Shown here: in pieces, positions 35,796-44,602 of the stretch
Position numbering within the stretch: position 1 is the first letter of the stretch
Layout: every line of letters begins with the position of its first letter
From: Komagataeibacter melomenusus
Lineage (GTDB): Bacteria; Pseudomonadota; Alphaproteobacteria; Acetobacterales; Acetobacteraceae
Assembly (NCBI RefSeq): GCF_013155395.1
Contig: NZ_JABJWC010000001.1
Location: 62,001 to 126,000 of the forward strand
Direction: 5' to 3'
Length of the DNA stretch: 64,000 bases
Position numbers and translations under genes: made by a program
Notes under the pieces: generated by a model
Databases searched by the model: none
What the model was told of the DNA's origin: nothing
What the model saw: the letters and a program-made list of their open reading frames with translations, nothing else

Positions 35796-37201
35796 GCTTC
35801 AGGCACCGCTTTGACCCCACAAGCCTGCGGGAATACGACATCCGCGGGATTGTGGGCGAAAGCCTGACGCAGGACGACGCCTATGCCATCGGCCGCACCT
35901 TCGGCTCCATGGTGGCACGGGCTGGCGGCTCGACCGTCACGATCGGTTATGACGGACGCCTGTCATCCCCCGCCCTTGAGCACGCGCTCGGGGCAGGGGC
36001 CATGGCGTCCGGCATGACCGTGCTGCGCATCGGGCGTGGCCCTACGCCGATGCTTTATTTTGCCGCGACCACGCTGGGGGCTGACGGCGCGATCATGGTA
36101 ACGGGCAGCCATAACCCGCCCGACCATAACGGCTTCAAGATGGTTCTTGGCCACAGGCCGTTTTTTGGCGAGCAGATCCGCGAACTCGGGCGGCTGGCGG
36201 CAAGCGGCGATGTCGTGGCCGAGACATCCGGCACCATGCGCGATGTAAACGTGATCCCCGCCTATGTGGACCGCCTGCTGCGTGACTGGAACGGCACGGA
36301 TCGCCCCCTTGATGTGGTATGGGACAGCGGCAATGGCGCTGCGGGTGAAATCCTCTCGCTGCTGGTCAAAAGGCTGCCGGGGCGGCACCGCCTGCTCAAT
36401 GCTGAAATTGACGGCACTTTCCCTGCCCATCACCCTGACCCGACCGTCCTGGCCAACCTCGGGCAACTCATTGCCGCAGTGCGGGAAGAGGGGGCCGATC
36501 TGGGTCTGGCGTTCGATGGCGATGCCGACCGCCTTGGCGTGGTGGACAATACCGGCACCGTGCTGTGGGCTGACCAGCTTCTGGTCATTCTGGCGCGTGA
36601 CATCCTGCGCGACCATGCGGGTGCCACGGTCATTGCCGACGTCAAGGCCAGCCAGACCCTGTTTGAAGAGATTGACCGCGCGGGCGGCACGCCGCTGATG
36701 TGGAAAAGCGGCCATTCTCCCATCAAGATGAAAATGGCCGAGACCGGCGCACCGCTGGCAGGCGAAATGTCAGGGCATTTCTTTTTTGCCGATCACTGGT
36801 ACGGATTTGATGACGGGCTGTACGCAGCACTCCGCCTGCTGGCCATAGTCTCGCACCTTAAGGGTCCGCTCTCGGATGTGCGGCTGAGCCTGCCTGCGGC
36901 TGTCTCCACGCCGGAACTGCGTTTTGCCTGCCCCGATACGCGTAAATTCGCGGTTATTGCCGAAGTGGCTGCCCGGCTCGAACGCAGCGGGGCATGTGTC
37001 TCCACCATTGATGGCGTACGCGTAACCACGCCGGATGGCTGGTGGCTGCTCCGCGCCTCCAACACGCAGGCGGTTCTTGTCGCCCGGGCAGAAGGCACGA
37101 GTGCTGCCGGACTAGAGCGGCTGAAGACCGCGATCACGGCGCAACTGGAAGCCTCGGGGCTTCGCGCGCCTGATTTTTCCGGCACGGCCGCCCTGCATTA
37201 A
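35792..37201 (+). CDS. Phosphoglucomutase/phosphomannomutase
   Basis: A 469-residue alpha-D-phosphohexomutase of the bifunctional PMM/PGM (AlgC-like) group. The phosphoserine is S106 in TGSHNPPDHNGFK, the magnesium loop is DGDADRLG (near 246), the sugar-binding loop is GEMSGHFFF, and the phosphate-binding segment near the end is RASNTQAVLVARAEG. Coupling to galU (ATGA overlap) suggests its main duty is glucose 6-phosphate to glucose 1-phosphate, though mannose activity for GDP-mannose-containing polymers such as acetan is also likely. It ends at a junction containing a hairpin repeat. Confidence 0.92.
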   Translation: MSFRHRFDPTSLREYDIRGIVGESLTQDDAYAIGRTFGSMVARAGGSTVTIGYDGRLSSPALEHALGAGAMASGMTVLRIGRGPTPMLYFAATTLGADGAIMVTGSHNPPDHNGFKMVLGHRPFFGEQIRELGRLAASGDVVAETSGTMRDVNVIPAYVDRLLRDWNGTDRPLDVVWDSGNGAAGEILSLLVKRLPGRHRLLNAEIDGTFPAHHPDPTVLANLGQLIAAVREEGADLGLAFDGDADRLGVVDNTGTVLWADQLLVILARDILRDHAGATVIADVKASQTLFEEIDRAGGTPLMWKSGHSPIKMKMAETGAPLAGEMSGHFFFADHWYGFDDGLYAALRLLAIVSHLKGPLSDVRLSLPAAVSTPELRFACPDTRKFAVIAEVAARLERSGACVSTIDGVRVTTPDGWWLLRASNTQAVLVARAEGTSAAGLERLKTAITAQLEASGLRAPDFSGTAALH

Positions 37202-37239
37202 TCAACGCTGCCGGGCGAACTGCTTAAAGCTGGAATGAT

Positions 37240-37318
37240 GAAAGTTTTTGGTGAAGCTTTTTTCAAAAAGCTTCGAAAGACGTCGCCTTTTTTAAAAAGG
37301 CGATACCCAAAAGCTTTT
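37240..37318. repeat. Dispersed convergent-junction hairpin repeat, copy E
   Basis: Full-length, in the orientation of copy B: left arm AAAGTTTTTGG, stem GAAGCTTTTTTCAAAAAGC closing with TTC, second stem TCGCCTTTTTT/AAAAAGGCGA, and right arm CCAAAAGCTTTT. It lies between the phosphohexomutase and the DUF934 gene, which face each other. Read as protein, it gives the spurious peptide KVFGEAFFKKL. Confidence 0.8.
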
Positions 37319-37352
37319 CTTGTTTATCAACGACTTGTTTTCAAACAGTCTC

Positions 37353-37844
37353 TTATTTGCCCAGAAAACGGCGCAGCCCCAGCCCCTGCGCGCGCTCATG
37401 CAGCACGGAAGGCTGGTAGGCGATGGAAATGATCTCATGTGCCTGCTGCCACACCGCCACGTCTTCCGCCCGGTCGGTCTGCACGGTCGTCACGCCACAG
37501 CGCAGCAGGAACTCGTACTGATCGGGCAGCGGCGTGCCGGTGGCGCGGATCTCGCCGGTAAAGGACAGATGCTCGCGCAGGGCGCGGGCCTGCGTAAACG
37601 CCCGCCCATCACGGAAGGTGGGGAAGGTTACCGCAACCAGCGCCAGCCGCGGCAGGGCAGCGCGCAGCACGGCCACATCCACATCCGGCCCGATGGCAAC
37701 GCCGAGCGGCGCATCCTTCGGGCGGGCCAGCCCTTCCTCCAGCCGGTCAAGCGGCACGATCACGGCGCCAGCGGGCAGGGCCTCGCCTGCGGTGGCCTGC
37801 ACCCAGCGGTCTTCGGTCACATGACCATTTTCAAGCAGGGGCAT
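37353..37844 (-). CDS. DUF934 protein linked to sulfite reductase
   Basis: A roughly 163-residue DUF934/COG3749 protein. Members are found almost only next to cysI-type sulfite reductases in Proteobacteria and have been annotated as putative oxidoreductases in sulfate reduction, without proof. Visible marks are LPRLALVAVTFPTFRDGRAFTQARALRE and the ending TGTPLPDQYEFLLRCGVTTVQ, both diagnostic. The ATG at 37844 follows AAGGATG at eight bases and overlaps the cysI 3' end by 14 bp; the frame extends further upstream without support. It is last in the DUF2849-cysI-DUF934 operon. Confidence 0.87.
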   Translation of the reverse strand: MPLLENGHVTEDRWVQATAGEALPAGAVIVPLDRLEEGLARPKDAPLGVAIGPDVDVAVLRAALPRLALVAVTFPTFRDGRAFTQARALREHLSFTGEIRATGTPLPDQYEFLLRCGVTTVQTDRAEDVAVWQQAHEIISIAYQPSVLHERAQGLGLRRFLGK

Positions 37845-39519
37845 AGACGGCATCCTTGAAGCTTGCGGCACCAAGGCGCCGATAGGTATCGATAAACGCC
37901 TCGCCTTCATTGCGAAGCACCAGATAGGTGTCGATCAGCCGGGCGATGGCATCGACCGTCTCGTCCTCCGGCAGGGCCGGGCCGATGATCTGGCCAATGG
38001 CCACGTCATTTTCCGCCGAGCCGCCAAGGGTGAGCTGGAAGAACTCCTCGCCGCGCTTGTCCACGCCCAGAATGCCGATATGGCCCGCATGGTGGTGCCC
38101 GCAGGCATTGATGCAGCCCGAGATGTTGATGCGCAGGGTGCCAATGTTTTCCTGCAATTCAGGGTTGGCGAAGCGTGCGCTCAACTTCTGGGCAATGGGA
38201 ATGGAGCGCGCATTGGCCAGCGCGCAGTAATCCAGGCCGGGGCAGGCGATGATATCACCCACCAGCCCGATATTGGGCGTGCCCAGCCCGGCGCCATCAA
38301 GCCTGAGCCACAGGTCGCGCAGCCGGTCCTTGCGCACATGGCCAAGCACCACGTTCTGCATGTGGGTGACACGGATCTCGCCAAACGAAAAATCATCGGC
38401 CAGCGCCGCGATCAGGTCCATCTGGTCGGCCGTGACATCACCGGGAATGCCACCATCGGGCTTGATGGACACCACCGCGCTGATGAAGCCTTCATGCCGG
38501 TGGGCATGGGTGTTGGTGCGCACCCAGCGGTCAAGACGGGCATCGGCCCTGCGATCGGCCTCAAGCGTCTGCGCCGCGTCAGCTGGCGCATCAAGATCAG
38601 GAATGCCGAAGCGGGCGCGGATGCCCTCCACAATCGCGGGGTCAAGCCGGTAGTCCGCGCGGTTCATCTGGGCGAATTCGGCATCGACCTTCTCGCGGAA
38701 CTGCTCCACACCCAGCGCCTGCACGAGGATCTTGATGCGCGCCTTGTACATGTTGTCGCGCCGCCCATAGGCGTTGTACACGCGCACCACGGCCTCAAGG
38801 TAGGCCAGCAGGTCTTCCTCGGGCAGGTTGTCCCGCAGGTGCACGCCAATGATGGGCGTGCGGCCAAGCCCGCCGCCCACGAACACGTCGAACACTGCCC
38901 GCCCGTCCGGGCCGGGATGGGCGACGAGGCCGATGTCATGGAAACGGGCGGCCACGCGATCATGCGGGCTGCCGCTGATGGCGATCTTGAACTTGCGCGG
39001 CAGGAACGAAAATTCCGGGTGCAGCGTGGACCACTGGCGCAAGATCTCGGCGTGGATGCGCGGATCGAGCAGTTCATCAGCGGCGGCACCGGCAAACTCG
39101 TCACACGTCACGTTGCGGATGCAGTTGCCGCTGGTCTGGATGGCATGCATGTTCACGCCCGCCAGCCGCTCAAGGATATCGGGCGTATCTTCCAGCCGTA
39201 TCCAGTTGAACTGGATGTTCTGGCGCGTGGTGAAGTGACCGTAATCACGGTCATAGGTGCGGGCGATATGCGCGAGTTCGCGCATCTGGTCCGACCCCAT
39301 CATGCCATAGGGCACGGCCACGCGCAGCATGTAGGCATGCAGTTGCAGGTACAGGCCGTTCATCAGGCGCAGGGGCTTGAATTCGTCCTCGGTCAGGTCG
39401 CCCGCCACGCGGCGGCCCACCTGCTCGCGGAACTGGGCCACGCGCTGCGACAGGAAGGTGCGGTCCACCTCGTCATAGGCGTAGCGGCCAACCGGCAGGG
39501 GTGCGGTATCAGTGGACAT
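37831..39519 (-). CDS. cysI: Sulfite reductase haemoprotein subunit (ferredoxin/NADPH type)
   Basis: A 562-residue nitrite/sulfite reductase that takes sulfite to sulfide with six electrons. Two ferredoxin-like repeats are visible (FTTRQNIQFNWI; TSGNCIRNVTCDEFAG). The C-terminal half has the ligands for the [4Fe-4S]-sirohaem centre: CPGLDYC and ISGCINACGHHHAGHIG. The ATG at 39519 has GGAG seven bases before it. It overlaps DUF2849 at its start and DUF934 at its end, a compact operon conserved in Alphaproteobacteria. No separate flavoprotein (cysJ) is present, so electrons probably come from ferredoxin or an unlinked reductase. Confidence 0.94.
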   Translation of the reverse strand: MSTDTAPLPVGRYAYDEVDRTFLSQRVAQFREQVGRRVAGDLTEDEFKPLRLMNGLYLQLHAYMLRVAVPYGMMGSDQMRELAHIARTYDRDYGHFTTRQNIQFNWIRLEDTPDILERLAGVNMHAIQTSGNCIRNVTCDEFAGAAADELLDPRIHAEILRQWSTLHPEFSFLPRKFKIAISGSPHDRVAARFHDIGLVAHPGPDGRAVFDVFVGGGLGRTPIIGVHLRDNLPEEDLLAYLEAVVRVYNAYGRRDNMYKARIKILVQALGVEQFREKVDAEFAQMNRADYRLDPAIVEGIRARFGIPDLDAPADAAQTLEADRRADARLDRWVRTNTHAHRHEGFISAVVSIKPDGGIPGDVTADQMDLIAALADDFSFGEIRVTHMQNVVLGHVRKDRLRDLWLRLDGAGLGTPNIGLVGDIIACPGLDYCALANARSIPIAQKLSARFANPELQENIGTLRINISGCINACGHHHAGHIGILGVDKRGEEFFQLTLGGSAENDVAIGQIIGPALPEDETVDAIARLIDTYLVLRNEGEAFIDTYRRLGAASFKDAVYAPA

Positions 39520-39808
39520 GGGGCGTCTCCACGGGGGCGAAATCAGGGTGCACACTCGGCCCGAACGCACGGATGCGCTCGCGCACGGTCAGGGGGGTGA
39601 TCTGCGTGGCGCCAGGGTCAAGCTGCACGCCATAGATGCCCACCACGGTGTTCGCATCTGCTGCCCTGGCCTGCTTTATGGCGTCTTCCACCGCTGCATT
39701 GTCAAACACGCGGGCCTGGCCGATCGCCTCCGACCAGCCCTGCGGCGCGAGCCACACAATGCGGCCATCAAGCAGCCGGTTGGCGGTAATGACGCTGGCG
39801 CCGGTCAT
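39509..39808 (-). CDS. DUF2849 protein linked to sulfite reductase
   Basis: A roughly 99-residue DUF2849 protein. It opens with VITANRLLDGRIVWLAPQGW and continues VEDAIKQARAADANTVVGIYGVQLD, the family pattern. These proteins occur just before cysI in alphaproteobacterial sulfate-assimilation operons; the biochemical role is unknown. Its stop overlaps the cysI start by 11 bp, which implies coupling. ATG at 39808 is used, though a GTG at 39835 with AGGAT upstream would add nine residues. It begins the operon downstream of cysNC after a hairpin-rich gap. Confidence 0.85.
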   Translation of the reverse strand: MTGASVITANRLLDGRIVWLAPQGWSEAIGQARVFDNAAVEDAIKQARAADANTVVGIYGVQLDPGATQITPLTVRERIRAFGPSVHPDFAPVETPHVH

Positions 39809-39873
39809 GTCCCGGCGGTTGTTCCTGACATCCACTTCTGAACCGATCCTTTTCAGGCAACCTTAACTGCTGT

Positions 39874-39910
39874 AAATGGGTGCGCGATCAAGGCCCGCGC
39901 ACCCATTTTT
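39874..39910. terminator. Hairpin between cysNC and the DUF2849-cysI operon
   Basis: A perfect 13-bp stem AAATGGGTGCGCG/CGCGCACCCATTT with a 9-base loop. A T tract follows on the plus strand (to 39910); on the minus strand an A tract precedes it and ACAGCAG follows. It can terminate in the plus direction; on the minus strand it may only slow polymerase or stabilise RNA ends between the two cys operons. Confidence 0.55.
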
Positions 39911-39928
39911 CCAATCCGGTACTGCAAT

Positions 39929-39958
39929 ACCGGCATGCCTGCAACAGGGCATGCCGGT
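39929..39958. repeat. Inverted repeat just downstream of cysNC
   Basis: A perfect 11-bp inverted repeat ACCGGCATGCC/GGCATGCCGGT with an 8-base loop, 9 bp after the cysNC stop codon on the minus strand. It has no T tract, so it is not a standard terminator; RNA 3'-end protection or a protein site are both possible. Confidence 0.5.
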
Positions 39959-39966
39959 TACCACAT

Positions 39967-41853
39967 TCAGGATGTCTGACGCTGTGCCGCCGCATCCAGA
40001 CGGATGGCATCCGTGATGTAGGTCGCCAGGCGGGCGGCCGTCTCATCCCGCGATGCATCCGTCGTTCCGACCCGCAGGTCGGGCTTCAGCGGGGCTTCGT
40101 AAGGCGCATCCACGCCGGTAAAGCCTGCGATCTTGCCCGCGCGGGCGGCGGCATACAGCCCCTTGGGGTCGCGCTGCTCGCAGGTGGCCTGCGGCGTGTC
40201 GATGAAGATTTCATGGAAACCCTCACCCACGATCTGGCGCGCCAGTTCGCGGTCCGCCACGGTGGGCGAGATCAGCGCCACGATCACGACCTGCCCGCTC
40301 TCGGCCAGAATGCGCGCGACGGCTGCGGCACGGCGCACATTCTCGCGCCGGTCGGCTTCCGAGAAGCCAAGGTCGGCGCACAGGCCAGCGCGCAGCGTAT
40401 CGCCATCGAGCACCGACACGTCGATGCCACGGGCAAACAGGCGGCTCTCCGCCTCACGCGCCAGCGTGCTCTTGCCCGCACCCGGCAGGCCGGTCATCCA
40501 GAACACGCCACCACGATGCCCCTTGGCCTGCGCGCGGTCCCACAGCGAGACGGCGCTGCCGGTGGGGTGGATGGCGTTGCGGCCTGCAACGCTCTCGGCC
40601 ACCCCGATCAGCGGCGCGCCGCCCACGATCTGCTGGTTGCGGTCCACCAGCACGCCACGGCCGTCCGCCGTGCCGGACACGAACGGGTCGAACAGCATGG
40701 TTTCCGACACGGCCAGCGTAATCTCGGCAAAGCCCTCGGGGGGCACTTCCTCGGCGGGGTGTTCGGTCAGGTCTTCGAGCCGCACGACCGAGTCAATGGC
40801 GGCAACCGTGACCTGGTGCTCGGCCGTGGCGAGGCGCAGCTTGAAGCTCTCGCCCACGCGCAGCGGCTCCTGGCGCAGCCAGAACAGGCGGGTGCGGATG
40901 CGCGCAGCCCGCAGCGGCGCGTGGTCGGCAGGGAACAGGAAGTCGCCCCGGTCGGGGATCACGTCCGGCTCAAGCGTCACGGCCACGGACTGGCCGGCAA
41001 CGGCGGCAACCTGCGGGGCGGTGTGCCAGCTTTCGATGGTGGCGATGCGGGCTTTCGCGCCATGCACGCCAATCACCACCTCATCACCCACGCGGATGCG
41101 CCCGCGCTCGATGCGGCCCACCACGATGCGCTTGGTGTCAAAGCGGTAGACATCCTGCACCGGCAGGCGCAGCGGCAGGTCGGCCCGTGATGACGGGGCC
41201 GGGACGGCGGCCAGCGCCTCGGTCAGGGTCGGGCCCTTGTACCATGGCATCTTGTCCGAGCGCGAGGCCATGTTGTCACCCTCGCGCGCGGATGCGGGCA
41301 CGAACACGGTCGGCTCGATTTCAAGCTGGTGCAGCAGCTTGGTGATGTCGCGCTCGGCGGCCTCGATCTTCTTCTGGTCGTAGTTGAAGATATCGACCTT
41401 GTTCATGAACACGATCACATGCCGGATGCCGATCAGGCGCAGCAGCATGGCGTGGCGGCGGGTCTGCTCCTGTGCGCCCTCATTGGCGTCAACCACCAGC
41501 ACGGCGGCTTCGGCATCAGCGGCACCCGTGATCATGTTGCGCAGGAACTGGCGGTGGCCCGGCGCATCCACGATCACGAACTGGCGGTTGCCCAGCTTGA
41601 AGGGGATGCGCGTGGAATCAACGGTCACGCCCTGGTCGCGCTCGATCTGCAGGCTGTCGAGCAGGAAGCTCCATTCAACCGTCAGCCCGCGCTTCTTGCT
41701 GGACTCGATGATCTGCGCCACGCGCCCTTCGGGCAGGCTGTCGGTATCATACAGCAGGCGGCCGATCAGCGTGGACTTGCCATGATCGACATGGCCCACG
41801 ATCACGATGGGGGTGGCGGCATCCTGCGGGGCAGGGGTCGGGATTGTATTCAT
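39967..41853 (-). CDS. cysNC: Bifunctional sulfate adenylyltransferase subunit 1 / APS kinase (CysN-CysC fusion)
   Basis: A 628-residue fusion. Residues 1 to about 440 are the CysN GTPase (P-loop GHVDHGKST near residue 20, [15 protein letters not shown]) that drives ATP sulfurylase with CysD. From about residue 450 comes an APS kinase domain ([57 protein letters not shown]). The usual kinase motif ISP(F/Y)R is ISPTVADR here, so the conserved aromatic and arginine are changed. GGAG lies nine bases before the ATG. cysD is 24 bp upstream. The fusion is the NodQ-like arrangement found in Alphaproteobacteria. Confidence 0.94.
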   Translation of the reverse strand: MNTIPTPAPQDAATPIVIVGHVDHGKSTLIGRLLYDTDSLPEGRVAQIIESSKKRGLTVEWSFLLDSLQIERDQGVTVDSTRIPFKLGNRQFVIVDAPGHRQFLRNMITGAADAEAAVLVVDANEGAQEQTRRHAMLLRLIGIRHVIVFMNKVDIFNYDQKKIEAAERDITKLLHQLEIEPTVFVPASAREGDNMASRSDKMPWYKGPTLTEALAAVPAPSSRADLPLRLPVQDVYRFDTKRIVVGRIERGRIRVGDEVVIGVHGAKARIATIESWHTAPQVAAVAGQSVAVTLEPDVIPDRGDFLFPADHAPLRAARIRTRLFWLRQEPLRVGESFKLRLATAEHQVTVAAIDSVVRLEDLTEHPAEEVPPEGFAEITLAVSETMLFDPFVSGTADGRGVLVDRNQQIVGGAPLIGVAESVAGRNAIHPTGSAVSLWDRAQAKGHRGGVFWMTGLPGAGKSTLAREAESRLFARGIDVSVLDGDTLRAGLCADLGFSEADRRENVRRAAAVARILAESGQVVIVALISPTVADRELARQIVGEGFHEIFIDTPQATCEQRDPKGLYAAARAGKIAGFTGVDAPYEAPLKPDLRVGTTDASRDETAARLATYITDAIRLDAAAQRQTS

Positions 41854-41877
41854 TGTCTGTAACTCCGTCCTGTCCGC

Positions 41878-42672
41878 TCAGAGGTAGCCGGCCACGCGCA
41901 GGCGCTCGAAGGCATCCTCGGATTCATGGTCCATGGCGCGGCCCGCGCGCTCGGATGTGCGCGAGGTTTCAAGCTCGGCAATCACTTCGGCCACGGTCGA
42001 GGCAGTGCTCTCGATCGGGCTGGTAATGTCCTGATCGCCCAGCGAGCGGTAGCGCTTGCCCTCTTTCGAGAAATACAGGTCCACCAGCGGAATGCCCTCG
42101 CGCTCGATATAGCGCCAGATATCGATCTCGCGCCATGACAGCAGGGGGTGAACGCGCACATGCACGCCCGCCTCGTGCGGGGTGGCGTACTGGTCCCAGA
42201 ATTCGGGGGGCTGGTTGCGCACATCCCATTTATGGCCCGAACCGCGCGGGCTGAACACGCGCTCCTTGGCGCGGGTGGCCTGTTCATCACGCCGGATGCC
42301 CGCAATCACGCCTGCCAGCTTGTATTTGTCGATCATCGCGGCAAGGCCCGCGGTCTTGCGCGCGGCAGAACGGGCGGCAGGCGGCAGGGTGGGGTCGATT
42401 TCCTCAACCGGCGGGCAGTCGCCCAGCAGCAGCTCAAGGTTCCACTTCTTGGTGTATTCATCGCGGAACTTGTACATTTCCGGGAATTTCTTGCCGGTAT
42501 CGACATGCATGACCGGGAACGGCACGCGCCCGAGGAAGGCCTTGCGCGCCAGCCAGAGCATGACGTTCGAGTCCTTGCCCAGCGACCACAGCATCGCCAG
42601 CGGCTTCAGCTTGCGATAGGCTTCACGCAGAATGAAGATGCTCTGGGCCTCGAGTTGGTCGAGATCGTCCAT
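41878..42672 (-). CDS. cysD: Sulfate adenylyltransferase subunit 2
   Basis: A 264-residue PP-loop ATP pyrophosphatase that, with CysN, activates sulfate to adenosine phosphosulfate. The PP-loop appears as LWSLGKDSNVMLWLARKAF (normally SxGKDS), followed by PVMHVDTGKKFPEMY, GIRRDEQATRAKERVFSPRG, and the C-terminal LGDQDITSPIESTASTVAEVIAELETSRTSERAGRAMDHE region. Slightly shorter than E. coli CysD (302). GGAAGG precedes the ATG by 11 bases. It lies between cysH and cysNC on the same strand. Confidence 0.95.
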   Translation of the reverse strand: MDDLDQLEAQSIFILREAYRKLKPLAMLWSLGKDSNVMLWLARKAFLGRVPFPVMHVDTGKKFPEMYKFRDEYTKKWNLELLLGDCPPVEEIDPTLPPAARSAARKTAGLAAMIDKYKLAGVIAGIRRDEQATRAKERVFSPRGSGHKWDVRNQPPEFWDQYATPHEAGVHVRVHPLLSWREIDIWRYIEREGIPLVDLYFSKEGKRYRSLGDQDITSPIESTASTVAEVIAELETSRTSERAGRAMDHESEDAFERLRVAGYL

Positions 42673-42750
42673 GGAATTACAGACCTTCCGTAACAGGAAA
42701 GAAAACGGGAGAAACCGGCACCCCCGGCACGGGGGATGCGGAAAAAGGAA

Positions 42751-43455
42751 TCATGCGCCCTGACCGGCCGGCTTGCGCATGTGTATGCCGCATTCAGTCT
42801 TGGCTTTTCCAGCCCAGCGGCCCTCACGCGGGTCGGCCCCCTCGGTTACGGGGCGCGTGCAGGGCGCGCACCCGATGGACGGGTAGCCACGCAGCGTAAG
42901 TGGATGGCGCGGCAGGTTGCGCCGTGTCATCTCCGCATCGAGTTCGCGCGGGGTCCAGGCAATGAGGGGGTTGAGCTTGATCTTGCCACCTGGCGCATCC
43001 TCAACCACGGGCAGGCCCTGACGGGTGGCCGCCTGCGTGCGCTTGCGCCCCGTAATCCACGCATCGAACGGGATCATGGCTTCATCCAGCGGCTCGACCT
43101 TGCGCAGGGCGCAGCAGGCATCGGGGTCAAAGGCCCAGAGTTCCGCCGTGGGGTCGCGCTTTTCAAGCTGCGTGGGGTTGGGGTGCAGGTCACGCACATC
43201 GCGCAGGCCCAGAACGCGGGCGAGTTCCGCGCGGTAGGCCAGTGTCTCGGGGAAGTGCTGCCCCGTCTCGAGGAACAGGACCGGAACCGCAGGATCGATT
43301 TCCGCCGCAAGGGCCAGCATGACAGCGGATTCCGCCCCGAAGGACGACACCAGCGCGATCCGGCCGCGTAGCCGCGTCAGGGCCACGCGAAGCACGTCGG
43401 ATGCGTTTTCACCCGCCTGCTTCAGTTCAGCCACAATGTCCGCATCGATACGCAT
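42751..43455 (-). CDS. cysH: Assimilatory APS (adenylyl-sulfate) reductase, CysH family
   Basis: A 234-residue thiol-dependent reductase that yields sulfite. It has the four iron-sulfur cysteines: CC in DPDACCALRKVEPL and CxxC in GCAPCTRPV; the catalytic cysteine is in KTECGIH. The paired CC...CxxC motif marks the [4Fe-4S] APS-reductase type rather than the cluster-free PAPS reductase of E. coli. The PP-loop-like SSFGAESAVML begins the nucleotide site. GGGGAAG precedes the ATG closely. It appears to be the first gene of the cysH-cysD-cysNC operon. Confidence 0.93.
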   Translation of the reverse strand: MRIDADIVAELKQAGENASDVLRVALTRLRGRIALVSSFGAESAVMLALAAEIDPAVPVLFLETGQHFPETLAYRAELARVLGLRDVRDLHPNPTQLEKRDPTAELWAFDPDACCALRKVEPLDEAMIPFDAWITGRKRTQAATRQGLPVVEDAPGGKIKLNPLIAWTPRELDAEMTRRNLPRHPLTLRGYPSIGCAPCTRPVTEGADPREGRWAGKAKTECGIHMRKPAGQGA

Positions 43456-43471
43456 AATCTTCCCCGCACCC

Positions 43472-43533
43472 GATTTACACTAGGTCATGGCGTTCTTTTC
43501 ACGCCACACCTACTCTCGGCGGAGTGTAAAATC
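43472..43533. promoter_or_regulatory. Spaced inverted repeat in the cysH promoter region
   Basis: Two copies of one motif in opposite orientation: GATTTACACT (43472-43481) and AGTGTAAAATC (43523-43533), with about 51 bp, close to five helical turns, between them. They flank the expected promoter between cysH and the universal stress gene. This could be a pair of operator sites for a sulfur regulator, but the pairing is by eye. Confidence 0.4.
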
Positions 43534-43621
43534 AAGGGAAAGGCATGATTTATACATCTTCTGATGCGTATTTCATATATGTCCCCCCGGCATGACCGTG
43601 CCGGGGCGGGCCGCAGCGGGG

Positions 43622-44503
43622 CTAACGGCTCATGAGCACCACGATATCGCTGTTTTCCAGCATATGGCGCGTCACGCCACCCAGGATCATCTGCCGCAGG
43701 CGGGAGTGGGAATAGGCGCCCATCACCAGCATGTCGGCATTGAAATCATGGGCTGCGGCCAGCATTTCCTCGCCCACGGGGCGTGTATCACTCCCGAATT
43801 CGTGAATATTGGCCTCGATGCCGTGCAGCGAGAGGAAAGAGCGCACATGCCGCGCCTCCGGCCCGGGCCGCTGGTAGGCGGGGCTGTAGAGGATGCACAC
43901 CGCCTCCGCCCGGCGCAGCAGGGGCAGGGCGTGATGGATGGCCGATGCCGCCTCCGATGTGCCATTCCAGCCGATGCAGATGCGCTTGCCTATGGTGGGC
44001 GGCGCTACGGGCGGGGCAATAATGACCCCGCGCCCGCTTTCAAACAGGATGGCGTGCAGCGTTTCGGATGAGGACACATCGCCTTCCGGGTTGGGCTGGC
44101 GCAGCACCACGATATCGGACAGCCGCGCCTGAAACGACACCACGCTGCGCGTATGCCCGCTATGGGCGATGAAACTGGCCGAGAGCGCATGCATGTTGCC
44201 CGGCGAAAGGGGGGAATCAACCGCCACGACGGGAATGTTCTCACGCCGCGTAAAGGCATCGAACAGGCCACGCACTTCATGCAGGCGTTCCGCACTTTCC
44301 TTCAGCGCGGTGGAAATCATGTCCTGCACCATCACGCCGGACATGCCTTCGCCCACCAGCGGGCCGACTTCCTGCATGTCGGTGCCGACATGCAGCACGG
44401 CAAGGTGCGCATCGAACATGCGCGCGATCGCACCCCCTACATGCAGCGCACTCTGCGCGTGGCTTGCGCCACCAAGCGGCAGCAATATCCTGCGCACACA
44501 CAT
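43622..44503 (-). CDS. Universal stress protein, tandem UspA-type
   Basis: A 293-residue protein in which a full C-terminal Usp domain is clear (KRICIGWNGTSEAASAIHHALPLL, then DMLVMGAYSHSRLRQMILGGVTRHMLENSDIVVLM, where GxYxHSRLRxxxxGG binds ATP) and an N-terminal half (RRILLPLGGASHAQSALHVGGAIARMFDAHLAVLHV) resembles a second, degenerate domain. A textbook AGGAGG lies eight bases before the ATG, predicting strong translation. Likely a cytoplasmic stress protein. A G/C inverted repeat (CCCCGGCA/TGCCGGGG, 43585-43606) lies after its stop without a T tract. Confidence 0.9.
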   Translation of the reverse strand: MCVRRILLPLGGASHAQSALHVGGAIARMFDAHLAVLHVGTDMQEVGPLVGEGMSGVMVQDMISTALKESAERLHEVRGLFDAFTRRENIPVVAVDSPLSPGNMHALSASFIAHSGHTRSVVSFQARLSDIVVLRQPNPEGDVSSSETLHAILFESGRGVIIAPPVAPPTIGKRICIGWNGTSEAASAIHHALPLLRRAEAVCILYSPAYQRPGPEARHVRSFLSLHGIEANIHEFGSDTRPVGEEMLAAAHDFNADMLVMGAYSHSRLRQMILGGVTRHMLENSDIVVLMSR

Positions 44504-44602
44504 ATGATGGGCCTCCTGATCCGTTCATGGGTGCCAGCACGCGCAACGGGCGCAGGCACCCCTTGTCGGGTGAAACGGATCAGGCGGCGTTAAGTTCTGC
44601 CC

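Noticed and set aside
37235-37432. Short open frame reading KVFGEAFFKKL
   Set aside because: It is the hairpin repeat translated. The same peptide, or its reverse-strand form MKKASPKT, arises at other copies (for example 10052-10273 plus and 16795-17097 minus) and has no gene-like codon use.
38080-39600. 506-residue open frame antisense to cysI
   Set aside because: Shadow of cysI, which has all its iron-sulfur ligands.
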